Source of the DNA: Erythrobacter sp. F6033 | GTDB lineage: Bacteria > Pseudomonadota > Alphaproteobacteria > Sphingomonadales > Sphingomonadaceae | NCBI RefSeq assembly: GCF_023016005.1 | Contig: NZ_JALKAZ010000001.1 | Coordinates: forward strand, 2,294,001 to 2,358,000 | Reading direction: 5' to 3' | DNA: 64,000 nucleotides | In this document: one piece after another, positions 1 to 8,614 of the stretch | How the letters are laid out: each line of letters begins with the position of its first letter | Numbering within the stretch: position 1 is the first letter of the stretch | Made by a program: the position numbers and the translations under genes | Notes under the pieces: generated by a model | Databases searched by the model: none | The model's input: only the letters and a program-made list of their open reading frames with translations | Told to the model about the DNA's origin: nothing

Positions 1-633
1 GCGTGTTTGCTCGTAATCGGCGTCATAAAAGCGGACCCAAAGTTCATCCATGGCAGTGAATACAACTTGACCCGAAGCGTCAGGAGCACTCGCTGCGGCG
101 CTCTGTTCGGCGGCATTCTCGCCAGAGAGAGCTTCGCCGGTCTGGGAATCATCCGCAGAGCCTTCCGCGATAAGAGGCTCTAGGCCGTCACCAGCCCCGA
201 AATAGGTGCTGTAGAAGAAGTAAATTCCAACCGCGAGGATGAGAGCCGCGAGCGCACCGAACCAAGCAAGACCAGCCGATGGGAGTTTACCTGGATCGCC
301 GGGTTCCATGCCCCCCGCAAGGGCAGACTGCCGACTATAACCGCCCGCCAAATCTTCTCGCACGGCATCGGCGATCTCTGATTCGTTTAAGCCAACCACC
401 CGCGCATACGATCGGGCAAATCCTATCGCATAGGTGCGCGATGGCAGTTTATCGAAGGTGCTGTTCTCGATAGTCTCAAGATGACGGAGTGGAATGCGAG
501 TTTCAGCCGCAACATGCGACAACTCCAACCCCTTTTCCTCACGCGCGGTGCGCAGACGGTCGCCCGCAGTCCGTGCTTCTGCAACAGGTTCTTCGGTCAG
601 CTCTTCGCTGCTATTATCTTGCTCGCTATCCAT
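1..633 (-). CDS. RodZ-like membrane-anchored helix-turn-helix protein (partial, C-terminus beyond left edge)
   Basis: The reading frame is open from an ATG at 631-633 to base 1, giving 211 residues with the end missing. Residues about 24-90 form an HTH_25/XRE-like domain of the RodZ type (GDRLRTAREEKGLELSHVA, then a second part with FDKLPSRTYAIGFARSYARV). A single membrane segment lies at about 121-145 (WFGALAALILAVGIYFFY), followed by an acidic Ala/Ser/Glu-rich linker and the start of a DUF4115-like domain (DELWVRFYDADYEQTR). In the RodZ family this layout links MreB in the cytoplasm to the cell wall machinery in the periplasm, affecting cell shape; a role here is inferred from family. It is downstream of ptsP on the same strand, separated by 130 bases that hold a strong inverted repeat. 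Confidence 0.8.
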   Translation of the reverse strand, partial: MDSEQDNSSEELTEEPVAEARTAGDRLRTAREEKGLELSHVAAETRIPLRHLETIENSTFDKLPSRTYAIGFARSYARVVGLNESEIADAVREDLAGGYSRQSALAGGMEPGDPGKLPSAGLAWFGALAALILAVGIYFFYSTYFGAGDGLEPLIAEGSADDSQTGEALSGENAAEQSAAASAPDASGQVVFTAMDELWVRFYDADYEQTR

Positions 634-668
634 GACCCGTTCCACTTTAATGTGGTTTTTAGATTGTT

Positions 669-701
669 CGGTGTCTCACAGAGAAACTTTGTGAGACACC
701 G
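669..701. terminator. 12-bp inverted repeat between ptsP and the RodZ-like gene
   Basis: Arms CGGTGTCTCACA (669-680) and TGTGAGACACCG (690-701) are perfectly complementary around a 9-base loop. The hairpin lies 36 bases upstream of the RodZ-like start and about 60 bases past the ptsP stop. There is no T-run on either strand, so it may be a non-canonical terminator, an attenuator or a protein-binding palindrome. The hairpin itself is certain; the role is not. Confidence 0.5.
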
Positions 702-763
702 AGTCAAGGATTCGCTGCGCTGGCAAACGTAAATTGAGCCCAGCTAGCACACCAATCGATCTA

Positions 764-3034
764 TCAATCGACCTCTATGCCGCGCTCTTCCGCCCATGTA
801 GTCAGCTCGCTGCGTATATTGATCGACGGGTCTGACAGCCAATCGGTCATAGCTGTGGTGATCTCCGCCAGATCGACCTTGCGTACCAACTCTTTGATCG
901 GGCCAACTGCCGCAGGCGTTATGGACAGCCTCCGAAAGCCGATACCCAAGAGCGCGAGCGCTTCAAGACGGCGCCCCCCCATTTCACCGCAAACTCCCAC
1001 GTCCACATCGCTGCCGACAGAGTTCTGTATCACACGGCGCAGGAAGCGGAGGATTGATGGGCTAAGCCAGTCGTAGCGCTGCGCCAATTTCGGATTGGCG
1101 CGGTCTGCAGCGAACAGGAACTGCGTCAGATCATTTGTCCCGATCGAGAGAAAACTCAACTTCGGCAGCAGTAGATCAAGCACTTCTGCGAGAGCAGGCA
1201 CTTCGAGCATGGCGCCGAATTTGATCGATTCAGGCAATTGTTTCTTATTGGACCGCAGGAATGCAAGCTGCTCGTCGAACACAGCCTTCGCAGCATCAAA
1301 CTCCCATGGCTCAGAAACCATTGGGAACATTACATGCAGCGATCGACCAGCGCTCGCCTCTAACAATGCGCGGGCCTGCGCCTTCATCAACCCTTTGCGG
1401 GTCAAAGCAAGGCGCAATGCCCGCCAACCCATTGCCGGGTTCTCATCCTTATCTGCAATGTCTGATGCGAGGTAAGGTACCGATTTGTCACCGCCGATAT
1501 CGACTGTCCGGAAAATAACCGGCTTTTCGCCTGCTGCATCCAGCACATCGCGATAGAGGCGTGTCTGGCGTTCACGCTGCGGCAATGTTGCCGAGACAAG
1601 AAACTGAAATTCTGTGCGAAACAGTCCAACCCCGTCCGCGCCTGTCATGGCCAGCGAACTAATATCATCGCGCAGGCCTGCATTCATCATGACCTGAATT
1701 CGAGTGCCGCAGCGCGTGAATGGTTCAACATCGCGAAGGCTGGCATAGGCAGCTTGCTTTTCGCGTGTCTTGGCAAAGCGCGCTTCGAATGCCTCGGCAA
1801 CCGAGGTCGTTGGCCGGACGGTTGCGGTTGCGGCTGAAGCATCCAACAAAACTTCGTCGCCGTCGCGGATAATGCCGCGAACACCGCCCGCACGGCCAAG
1901 CACTGGCACACCCATCGACCGGGCTACGATCACGACATGCGCGGTCAACGAGCCTTCTTCCAGAATTACGCCTTTAAGCCGCCTTCGATCATATTCGAGC
2001 AGCTCCGCCGGGCCGAGATTGCGAGCGATCAAAACCGTATCTTTACGAAGGCCTTGTGATGCAGCCGTACCAAGCTGTCCTGACACAATTCGTAACAACC
2101 GGTTCGCCAAATCTTCAAGATCGTGCATCCGATCTGCCAGAAGCGGATCATCGATTTCACGCATCCGCATGCGGGTGTGCTGCTGCACGCGCTCAATGGC
2201 CGCTTCCGCGGTTAGCCCGCTATCGATTGCCTCATTGATCCGGCGTGACCACCCCTCGTCATAGGCGAACATCTTGTAGGTTTTGAGCACTTCCTCCTGC
2301 TCGCCGCCTATGCCGAATTCAGCTTGCCCCGTGAGCGTATCGATCTGCTCCCGCATCTTATCAAATGCTCGGTAAACCCGCTGACGTTCGGCTTCAATAT
2401 CATCCGCCACGACCTGCATGATTTGAACACGCGGTTGATGGTAGACCGCTTGCCCGACCGCGAGTCCTTTCACCAAAGTAAGGCCAGAAATGCTCTGCGG
2501 CCCGGTTTCCTGAATAGTCAGGCCGAGAGCCTCTTCTTCATCGACCAATTCCGCATTCGCGATCAATTCCGACAGAACCATGGCCGTGGTCTGGAGCGCT
2601 TCGATCTCTACGTCTTCGTATCGGCGGGGCTCGACGTGCTGAACGCAAAGTACGCCCACAGCGCGTTCGCGGTAAACTATGGGGACGCCAGCGAAAGAAT
2701 GAAATTTCTCTTCACCCGTTTCCGGGCGGTATTGAAAGTCTGGATGCGCTTTGGCCTCAGCCAAATTGAGGGTCTCGACATTCTCCGCGATCACACCGGT
2801 CAGGCCTTCACCGATCGCCATACGGGTGACGTGAACCGCGCTCTTATTCAGGCCGCGTGTGGCGAACAATTCGAGCATGCTCTCACGCAGAAGATAGATT
2901 GAACACACCTCGCTCGTCAGGCTTTCTCCGACGATTTCGACGACACGGTCGAGCTTGCCCTGCGCGTGCATGCGCGAAGCCATCACTTCGTGAAGGCGCG
3001 TAAGGATCTGTCGGGCGGAGGCGGCAGCAGTCAT
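764..3034 (-). CDS. ptsP: Phosphoenolpyruvate-protein phosphotransferase PtsP (enzyme I Ntr) with GAF domain
   Basis: This 756-residue protein is the nitrogen-PTS enzyme I, a cytoplasmic enzyme that takes phosphate from PEP onto a histidine and passes it to NPr, feeding regulatory phosphorelays rather than sugar uptake. Residues about 20-165 are a GAF sensory domain (SEVCSIYLLRE, FAGVPIVYRERAVGVLCVQH). About 185-420 is the enzyme I N-terminal and phosphohistidine region, with the active histidine at 366 in EEGSLTAHVVIVARSMGVPV. About 440-735 is the PEP-binding barrel (GLFRTEFQFL, FRTVDIGGDK, LSIGTNDLTQ, GVCGEMGG). Length and domain order match alphaproteobacterial PtsP. The N-terminal TAAASARQILTRLHEVMASR pattern supports the chosen start. 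No ptsN or ptsO is next to it. Confidence 0.95.
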   Translation of the reverse strand: MTAAASARQILTRLHEVMASRMHAQGKLDRVVEIVGESLTSEVCSIYLLRESMLELFATRGLNKSAVHVTRMAIGEGLTGVIAENVETLNLAEAKAHPDFQYRPETGEEKFHSFAGVPIVYRERAVGVLCVQHVEPRRYEDVEIEALQTTAMVLSELIANAELVDEEEALGLTIQETGPQSISGLTLVKGLAVGQAVYHQPRVQIMQVVADDIEAERQRVYRAFDKMREQIDTLTGQAEFGIGGEQEEVLKTYKMFAYDEGWSRRINEAIDSGLTAEAAIERVQQHTRMRMREIDDPLLADRMHDLEDLANRLLRIVSGQLGTAASQGLRKDTVLIARNLGPAELLEYDRRRLKGVILEEGSLTAHVVIVARSMGVPVLGRAGGVRGIIRDGDEVLLDASAATATVRPTTSVAEAFEARFAKTREKQAAYASLRDVEPFTRCGTRIQVMMNAGLRDDISSLAMTGADGVGLFRTEFQFLVSATLPQRERQTRLYRDVLDAAGEKPVIFRTVDIGGDKSVPYLASDIADKDENPAMGWRALRLALTRKGLMKAQARALLEASAGRSLHVMFPMVSEPWEFDAAKAVFDEQLAFLRSNKKQLPESIKFGAMLEVPALAEVLDLLLPKLSFLSIGTNDLTQFLFAADRANPKLAQRYDWLSPSILRFLRRVIQNSVGSDVDVGVCGEMGGRRLEALALLGIGFRRLSITPAAVGPIKELVRKVDLAEITTAMTDWLSDPSINIRSELTTWAEERGIEVD

Positions 3035-3215
3035 TGCATTTCTGACTTAGGCAGTCCGGCGCACAAAAGCAAAAGCAAGCGGTGCGGCCCGCAAGTCAGC
3101 TTTCATGCTACCGGACCGTCGTTATCAAAGGCAAACGAGATGCCCGCCCCTGAACAGCGTTTAATCGGCCACAATTAATCGGAAGGTTCAGCCTTCGCGT
3201 TCTGAAGCAATTGTT

Positions 3216-3371
3216 TCAGGCGCTGGCGATTTCTTCCTTTAATCGCAGTTTATGTTTCTTGAGATCCTGAATCGTCGCAGCATCAGGCACGGGGCGGGCC
3301 ATTTCTTGGCGAAGCTTCGCCTCAAGACCGGCATGTTTGGACTGGAGCGCATTGATGTGGGACGATGCCAT
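3216..3371 (-). CDS. DUF465 (YdcH-like) small protein
   Basis: A 51-residue protein beginning MASSHINALQSKHAGLEAKL and ending in DLKKHKLRLKEEIASA, the helical hairpin pattern of the DUF465/YdcH family (function unknown). The ATG at 3369-3371 is chosen because AGGAGA lies 7 bases upstream on the minus strand; a longer in-frame reading to 3476 has no family similarity and no ribosome site. A second DUF465 gene lies 210 bases away on the opposite strand, so the pair are divergent paralogues. Small, charged and probably coiled coil. Confidence 0.8.
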   Translation of the reverse strand: MASSHINALQSKHAGLEAKLRQEMARPVPDAATIQDLKKHKLRLKEEIASA

Positions 3372-3390
3372 AGAGTGTTCTCCTGATATG

Positions 3391-3406
3391 CGGGGGTGCA
3401 CCCCCG
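3391..3406. promoter_or_regulatory. Perfect 16-bp GC-rich palindrome upstream of the minus-strand DUF465 gene
   Basis: CGGGGGTGCACCCCCG is a perfect 16-base palindrome lying 20 bases upstream of the DUF465 start codon at 3371. Its position in the leader or promoter suggests an operator or leader hairpin, but no regulator family is recognised from the sequence. The symmetry is observed directly; regulatory function is inference. Confidence 0.35.
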
Positions 3407-3580
3407 AGGGAAACGACTCGACACAAAGCGGGCGAGCCGCTGATTTCCAAGAAACCATACAGACGCTGACTTGCAAAGCCCTTCATTTGAGTGAAACGAT
3501 GGAAACGCATAATTGCGCGGTGAATCGGTTGGATGGCCACCTGATGTTTCCGGCAAAGCACAAAAGGGGCGTGAGGCCAG

Positions 3581-3778
3581 ATGAACGAGCAAGAGCTCAC
3601 CAAGAAACTGGAATTGATGCGGACAGAGCACCGAGATCTGGACGCAGCAATCATCGCCCTGACTGAAGCAGGATCAACAGATCAGCTTCAGATCGCCCGG
3701 CTTAAAAAACGCAAGCTGCATCTGAAGGATCAGATAGCAATCGTCGAAGACACCCTGCTGCCCGATATCATCGCCTAA
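3581..3778 (+). CDS. DUF465 (YdcH-like) small protein, second copy
   Basis: A 65-residue protein, MNEQELTKKLELMRTEHRDL followed by an IARLKKRKLHLKDQIAIVED tail. The LKKRKLHLKDQI core is the signature of the DUF465/YdcH family, whose role is unknown. It is divergent from the other DUF465 gene (3216-3371), with which it shares the K-x-LxLK core but little else. The rest of the protein is predicted as two charged helices. A DUF1465/RcdA-like gene follows on the same strand after 162 bases, an order I recall as common in related genomes. Confidence 0.8.
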   Translation: MNEQELTKKLELMRTEHRDLDAAIIALTEAGSTDQLQIARLKKRKLHLKDQIAIVEDTLLPDIIA

Positions 3779-3940
3779 TTGGCTCCAAATCGGATTGGCT
3801 TCGCCGCCATTGCGGAACAGTCTGTCTCGTAAACGGATCGGCGATTCTGTCCCGCTGGGAGACAACGCGGAATTCCGTCTGGATAATAACCTTACTACCA
3901 TAGCGGCCAAGGCAATCGGAGCGTAGCGGGGTCATCAGTC

Positions 3941-4441
3941 ATGATTCCTGCGACAAACCTTTCTCGCCCGATTATCGAGGCGCTGTATACCGAAGCGCTC
4001 GTGCTTGCTGACGATGTGCGAGCAGTGTTCGCTTTGGGCACAAAAGAACCTGGGTCTGGCGAGAACGCGATGGTCCGCCTCGCGCTTTCAACAGAAGGGC
4101 TGAAAACAACGACGCGGATGATGCATCTGCTCGCGTGGCTGCTTAATCAGCGCGCCTATTTCGCCGGCGAGATGACAGAAAATCAGGTGCGCAATCACGG
4201 TACGCTTCCTGCGGATCGTCCGTCTGAACCCGCACAGCTTGAGTTGCTTGAGCCCGAAACTCGCGCACTGATCGCCGAGACAGAAGCGCTTCATCAGCGT
4301 ATCGCACGACTTGATCAAGCGTGGCGCCAGCAATTCGAAATGGGCTCACCCGTCCGCGCATTTCAAGATCGCATAGGGCGCGAGCTCGGAGGATCAGAAC
4401 AGCCGATCAGAATTCACCAGTCCGGTCCTCGCCAGCGCTAG
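3941..4441 (+). CDS. DUF1465 family protein, RcdA-like adaptor
   Basis: A 166-residue soluble helical protein matching DUF1465, the family of Caulobacter RcdA. RcdA is an adaptor that helps ClpXP degrade the cell-cycle regulator CtrA at the pole. Seen here are the helical core SRPIIEALYTEALVLADDVR, the LKTTTRMMHLLAWLLNQRAY helix and a third charged helix ending DQAWRQQF. The C-terminal tail from about 130 is hydrophilic and probably disordered. Whether it acts in CtrA turnover in this organism is inferred from family only. Its last four bases overlap the end of the convergent glycerol kinase gene. Confidence 0.8.
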   Translation: MIPATNLSRPIIEALYTEALVLADDVRAVFALGTKEPGSGENAMVRLALSTEGLKTTTRMMHLLAWLLNQRAYFAGEMTENQVRNHGTLPADRPSEPAQLELLEPETRALIAETEALHQRIARLDQAWRQQFEMGSPVRAFQDRIGRELGGSEQPIRIHQSGPRQR

Positions 4442-5906
4442 GCAGCAGATAGGGCATTCTGCCAACGCGCAAGCCGCGCCTGACGAACGTCCTCTCCCAT
4501 TTCAGGCTCAAACCGGGTGAGTTTGCCGCGCATCTTTTCGGCGGCGCTTGCAAGATCGGGATACAGCCCCGCCCCGGCCGCAGCGAGCATGGCCGCGCCC
4601 AGAGCAGTCGTTTCGACAAAGTCGGGCCTCTCCACCGGCACATCCAGCATATTCGCAAGGTCCTGAGCCATCCACGTGTTCGCCGCCATGCCGCCATCGA
4701 TACGCAGTGTTTCCCAGGGAGTGCCGTCTGCGGCGAATGCCCGCGCCAGATCATGCGTCTGATGGGCCATCGCCTCAAGCGCAGCCCGGGCCAGTTCTGC
4801 TTTCCCGCTCGCGAAGCTCAACCCGGCAATCACCCCGCGCGCCTCGGCCCGCCAATGTGGCGCACCCAATCCAGCCAGCGCCGGTACGATCGTAACCCCG
4901 CCCGTATCAGCTATGGATTTCGCCAGTTCTTCTGTTTGGCTGGCCACTTCAACGATGCCTAAAGAATCGCGCAGCCATTGGACAAGACTGCCCGCGACGA
5001 ACACCGATCCTTCGATAGCGTAAGTCCGTTCGCCACCGATCTGCATCAAAACAGTGCCCAGCAAACGGTTATCGGAATGCGGGACCGTGCTTCCCTGATT
5101 GGTGAGCACAAACGCCCGGTGCCATAGGTCGCTTTCGTTTGACCCGGAGCAAGACACGCTTGCCCGATAGTTGCTGCCTGTTGGTCGCCGACAAGCCCGG
5201 TGATCGGAACTTCACGCCCGAACAGCGAGGCCTTGGTCTTTGCCAATGCGCCCGACATATCGACCACCTTGGGCAATGCCGAATGCGGCACACCGAGAAG
5301 TTCACAAAGCCCCTCGTCAAATTGCGCACCCGTCAGTTCGAGCAAGAGCGTGCGGCTCGCATTGCTTGCATCGGTGATATGATCACCGCCTGTCAGTTTG
5401 AACGTCAGCCAGCTTTCCACCGTTCCAAAGGCCAACGTACCGGCCTCCGCAGCCGCGCGCACCTCCGGCACATTGTCGAGCATCCAGCGCATTTTCGTGC
5501 CGGAGAAGTAAGGGTCGAGTAGCAGGCCGGTGCGTTTCTGCACGTCGGCCTCATGTCCCGCCTCGCGAAGCTCAATACAGAAAGGCTCTGTCCGGCGATC
5601 TTGCCAAACGATTGCACGCGTCAACGGCTCGCCGGTCTCTTTGTCCCACGCCACAACGGTCTCACGCTGGTTCGTGATGCCGATGCCCGCAATCATCGCC
5701 GCGCCACCTGCTTTGGGGATTACTTCCTGCGCGCAGTCGAGTGTTTTCTCCCAGATTTCAGCCGCGTCATGCTCAACCCAGCCGCCCTGCGGATAATGCT
5801 GCGTCAGCTCTTGCTGCGCGCTCGCGATCATCACCCCATCACTCGCGAACAGCATCGCGCGGGTCGACGTCGTCCCTTCGTCCAGCACCAGAATATAGTC
5901 GGCCAT
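4438..5906 (-). pseudogene. glpK: Glycerol kinase, frameshifted
   Basis: Glycerol kinase phosphorylates glycerol to sn-glycerol 3-phosphate with ATP. The first frame begins with the ATG at 5904-5906 (GAGAGGG upstream; DEGTTSTRAMLF N-terminus) and carries the expected family sequence to KATYGTG, then turns into nonsense (RLCSP). The family sequence resumes in another frame with AFVLTNQGSTVPHSDNRLLG and continues to the normal end (FEPEMGEDVRQARLARWQNA). The break is at 5115-5117 on the minus strand, where GGG stands and GGGG would restore Gly-Ala-Phe. Joined, the protein would be about 490 residues, the usual length. All other family motifs look intact, so this is either a very recent mutation or a one-base error in a G run. 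No glpF or glpD is adjacent. Confidence 0.85.
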
Positions 5907-6013
5907 AATCCCTCTCTTCTTGGCCCGCATTCCTAACCGCTTGCGCGATCATCGCAAGCCGCAGATCGCGCGAATCCTCGACAGTCTGCGCTAGCCACTG
6001 CATAGGAAAGTGC

Positions 6014-6886
6014 ATGGCAGGTATCCCGCCCAAACCGTGGCCCACTGGCGAGGCCGAGCAACTTGAACCGCTGGTACGGCGCGTACTTGCGCCTAACCCA
6101 TCGCCCTACACATACACGGGCACTCAAACCTATGTGGTTGGCGCGGGCGATGATGTGGCGGTGATTGATCCTGGCCCCAATGATCCTGCACATATCGAGG
6201 CGATCATGGCTGCTGTGGGCGATGCAAAGATCCTCGCAATCATGTGCACGCATACGCACCGCGATCATTCGCCCGCTGCAGCGCCGCTCGCGCAGCGAAC
6301 GGGCGCGCCTGTCGTTGGCTGCGCCCCGCTGGTATTGGAAGTGGAGGGGCCCCGCTCAGACGAAGCGTTTGACACCACATACGAACCCGACCGCGTTCTC
6401 GAAGATGGCGAACAAATGCGGGGCACCGGATGGACGCTGACGGCGGTGGCAACACCCGGTCACACGTCCAATCACCTCTGCTTCGCACTCGAAGAAAGCG
6501 GCGCTCTTTTCACAGGGGATCACGTGATGGGCTGGTCCACCAGCGTCGTGATCCCGCCCGACGGTGACATGGGCGACTACATGGCGAGCCTCGAAAAACT
6601 GCAGGCGCGCGACGACACTGTCTACCACGCGGCCCATGGCGCAGCGATCACCAAACCAAAGCAATTGGTGCGCGGCATGATCGGCCACCGCCGCCAGCGC
6701 GAGAACCAGATCTTGCGGCTGCTGGGCGAGGAAGCACGCGCAGTCTCGGCCTTCATTCCCGCGATGTATAAAGGTTTGGACGAGCGCTTGATCGGGGCCG
6801 CCGAAATGAGCGTAACCGCGCATCTGATTGACCTCGAAAAGCGCGGGCAAGTGACGCTGGATGGAGATATTTGGCGGACGGTGTGA
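6014..6886 (+). CDS. MBL-fold metallo-hydrolase (LACTB2/glyoxalase-II-like)
   Basis: A 290-residue cytoplasmic protein of the metallo-beta-lactamase fold. The metal-binding motif HTHRDH lies at residues 80-85, with further ligands in ATPGHTSNHLCF, FTGDHVMGW and YHAAHG. After the hydrolase domain, the C-terminal part from about residue 215 (AMYKGLDERLIGAAEMSVTA, HLIDLEKRGQV) resembles the winged-helix tail of the LACTB2-like subgroup. The family hydrolyses thioesters or phosphoesters; the LACTB2 branch acts on RNA in animals, but the substrate here cannot be read from sequence. It is divergent from glpK with about 107 bases between them. Confidence 0.85.
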   Translation: MAGIPPKPWPTGEAEQLEPLVRRVLAPNPSPYTYTGTQTYVVGAGDDVAVIDPGPNDPAHIEAIMAAVGDAKILAIMCTHTHRDHSPAAAPLAQRTGAPVVGCAPLVLEVEGPRSDEAFDTTYEPDRVLEDGEQMRGTGWTLTAVATPGHTSNHLCFALEESGALFTGDHVMGWSTSVVIPPDGDMGDYMASLEKLQARDDTVYHAAHGAAITKPKQLVRGMIGHRRQRENQILRLLGEEARAVSAFIPAMYKGLDERLIGAAEMSVTAHLIDLEKRGQVTLDGDIWRTV

Positions 6887-6945
6887 TTGCCCGCAATTCC
6901 GATTAGAGTGGACCGCTCAATCATATCGCACAACGGACAGAATTG

Positions 6946-8601
6946 ATGAAAGTTATTATCCTTGGTGGATATGGAGTTTTTGGAGGACGCCTAGCGCAAT
7001 TGCTGCGCGACGTTCCGGATTTGAGGATATTCATCGCCGGGAGAGACGGAGAGAAGGCGCGCAAATTCTGCAGCTCGATAAAGGGGCAAGCCAAATTCGA
7101 GCCAGTGGCCATTGATCGGCGAGACATCGGCGCTGCACTTAGCGAAATTGAACCCGACCTCTTGGTCGATGCGACTGGCCCCTTTCAACAATATGGCAGC
7201 AACCCGTATTCTGTGGTTGAGGCATGCATAGATGCCCGCGTAAATTACCTCGACTTCGCGGACGGCGCTGACTTTGTTTTCGGGGTTTCAAAATATGACG
7301 ATGCGGCCAAGGCAGCAGGTATCTATTTGCTTTCCGGTGTAAGCAGCTTCCCTGTCCTCACAGCCGCTGTTTTGCGTGAATTCGCCAAGACAATGGATAT
7401 CAAAAAGGTGATTGGCGGTATCGCGCCGTCACCTCACGCTGGCATCGGTCTAAACGTTATGCGAGCCGTGATAGGTTATGCAGGAACGCCCGTTAAACTG
7501 CTGCGAGACGGGAAAGAGAGTTTCGGCATTGGCCTTGCTGAAAGCAAACGTTTCACCATCGCGGTCCCAGGCCGATTGCCGCTGCGCAACATCCATTTTT
7601 CGCTCGTCGATGTTCCCGATTTGCAAGTGATCCCCCCGCAGCATCCAACGATGACCGACATCTGGATGGGTGCCGGGCCAGTTCCAGAAGTGTTGCACCG
7701 AATTCTGAATCTCTTGGCCAAGGCGAAACATGCACTCCGCCTGGCATCACTGGTTCCGTTTTCACGCCTCTTCTACCGCATTTTGAACCTCATGAAGTTT
7801 GGGGAACATCGAGGTGGGATGTTCGTGACCGCATCAGGACAAGCGAACGGTAAACCGGTTGAGAGAAGCTGGCATCTGCTAGCTGAGGCTGATGATGGGC
7901 CGCTGATTCCTTCGATGGCGATTGAGGCCATTGTTCGTAAGACTGTGGCAGGCGACAGGCCGCCGCCCGGCTCGCGGCCTGCTATCAATGCGTTGGAATT
8001 ATCCGATTATGATAGTCTATTCAGGGGCAGGGAAATTTACACCGGCTTTCGCGATGATTTGGAGCAAGGTCCAATCTATCGCACCGCCCTTGGTCCGGCC
8101 TTCGCCACTTTACCTCAGCAAGTTGTGGCATTGCACGACAGTTTATCGGAACGGCAATGGGTTGGCACCGCCCAGATTCAGAGAGGTTCTAGCCTACTCG
8201 GTAGAATTCTGGCTGCGTTTATCAGCGCTCCTCCCAGTGGAAATGACATACCCGTCACCGTCACCTTCAAACCTGACGACAAAGGGGAGTGGTGGATCCG
8301 CAACTTCGGGGGCAAGATATTCAAGTCTCACCAACGCCTTGGCACTGGCAAAAACACGCATTTGATCATGGAACGGTTTGGCGTGGTCGAGGTGGCGCTC
8401 GCACTGGTGATAGAGGATGAACGGCTCAAGCTGGTTCCAAGGCACTGGTCGCTTATGGGCTTTCCATTGCCGCAAAGCCTTCTTCCGAAAGGGAACAGCT
8501 TTGAATCAGAAGAAGGGGGATCTTTCCACTTTGACGTTGAAATCGCCGCTCCCGTAATAGGACTAGTTTGCGCCTACAAAGGGACTTTGGAGCCGCAGTA
8601 G
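6946..8601 (+). CDS. Saccharopine dehydrogenase-like NAD(P)-binding protein with C-terminal DUF4166
   Basis: A protein of about 551 residues. The first third is a Rossmann domain of the saccharopine dehydrogenase NADP-binding family (VIILGGYGVFGGRLAQLL; ATGPFQQYGSNPYSVVEACI). The last 190 residues match DUF4166 (SSLLGRILAAFISAPP, MERFGVVEVALALVIEDERL, GGSFHFDVEIAAPVIGL). The fusion is a known architecture in Sphingomonadales, with no established reaction. The ATG at 6946 follows GGACAG by 5 bases; a TTG one codon upstream is also possible. It converges on the acyl-CoA synthetase gene 13 bases away. Confidence 0.8.
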   Translation: MKVIILGGYGVFGGRLAQLLRDVPDLRIFIAGRDGEKARKFCSSIKGQAKFEPVAIDRRDIGAALSEIEPDLLVDATGPFQQYGSNPYSVVEACIDARVNYLDFADGADFVFGVSKYDDAAKAAGIYLLSGVSSFPVLTAAVLREFAKTMDIKKVIGGIAPSPHAGIGLNVMRAVIGYAGTPVKLLRDGKESFGIGLAESKRFTIAVPGRLPLRNIHFSLVDVPDLQVIPPQHPTMTDIWMGAGPVPEVLHRILNLLAKAKHALRLASLVPFSRLFYRILNLMKFGEHRGGMFVTASGQANGKPVERSWHLLAEADDGPLIPSMAIEAIVRKTVAGDRPPPGSRPAINALELSDYDSLFRGREIYTGFRDDLEQGPIYRTALGPAFATLPQQVVALHDSLSERQWVGTAQIQRGSSLLGRILAAFISAPPSGNDIPVTVTFKPDDKGEWWIRNFGGKIFKSHQRLGTGKNTHLIMERFGVVEVALALVIEDERLKLVPRHWSLMGFPLPQSLLPKGNSFESEEGGSFHFDVEIAAPVIGLVCAYKGTLEPQ

Positions 8602-8614
8602 CCTGTTGTTTGCT

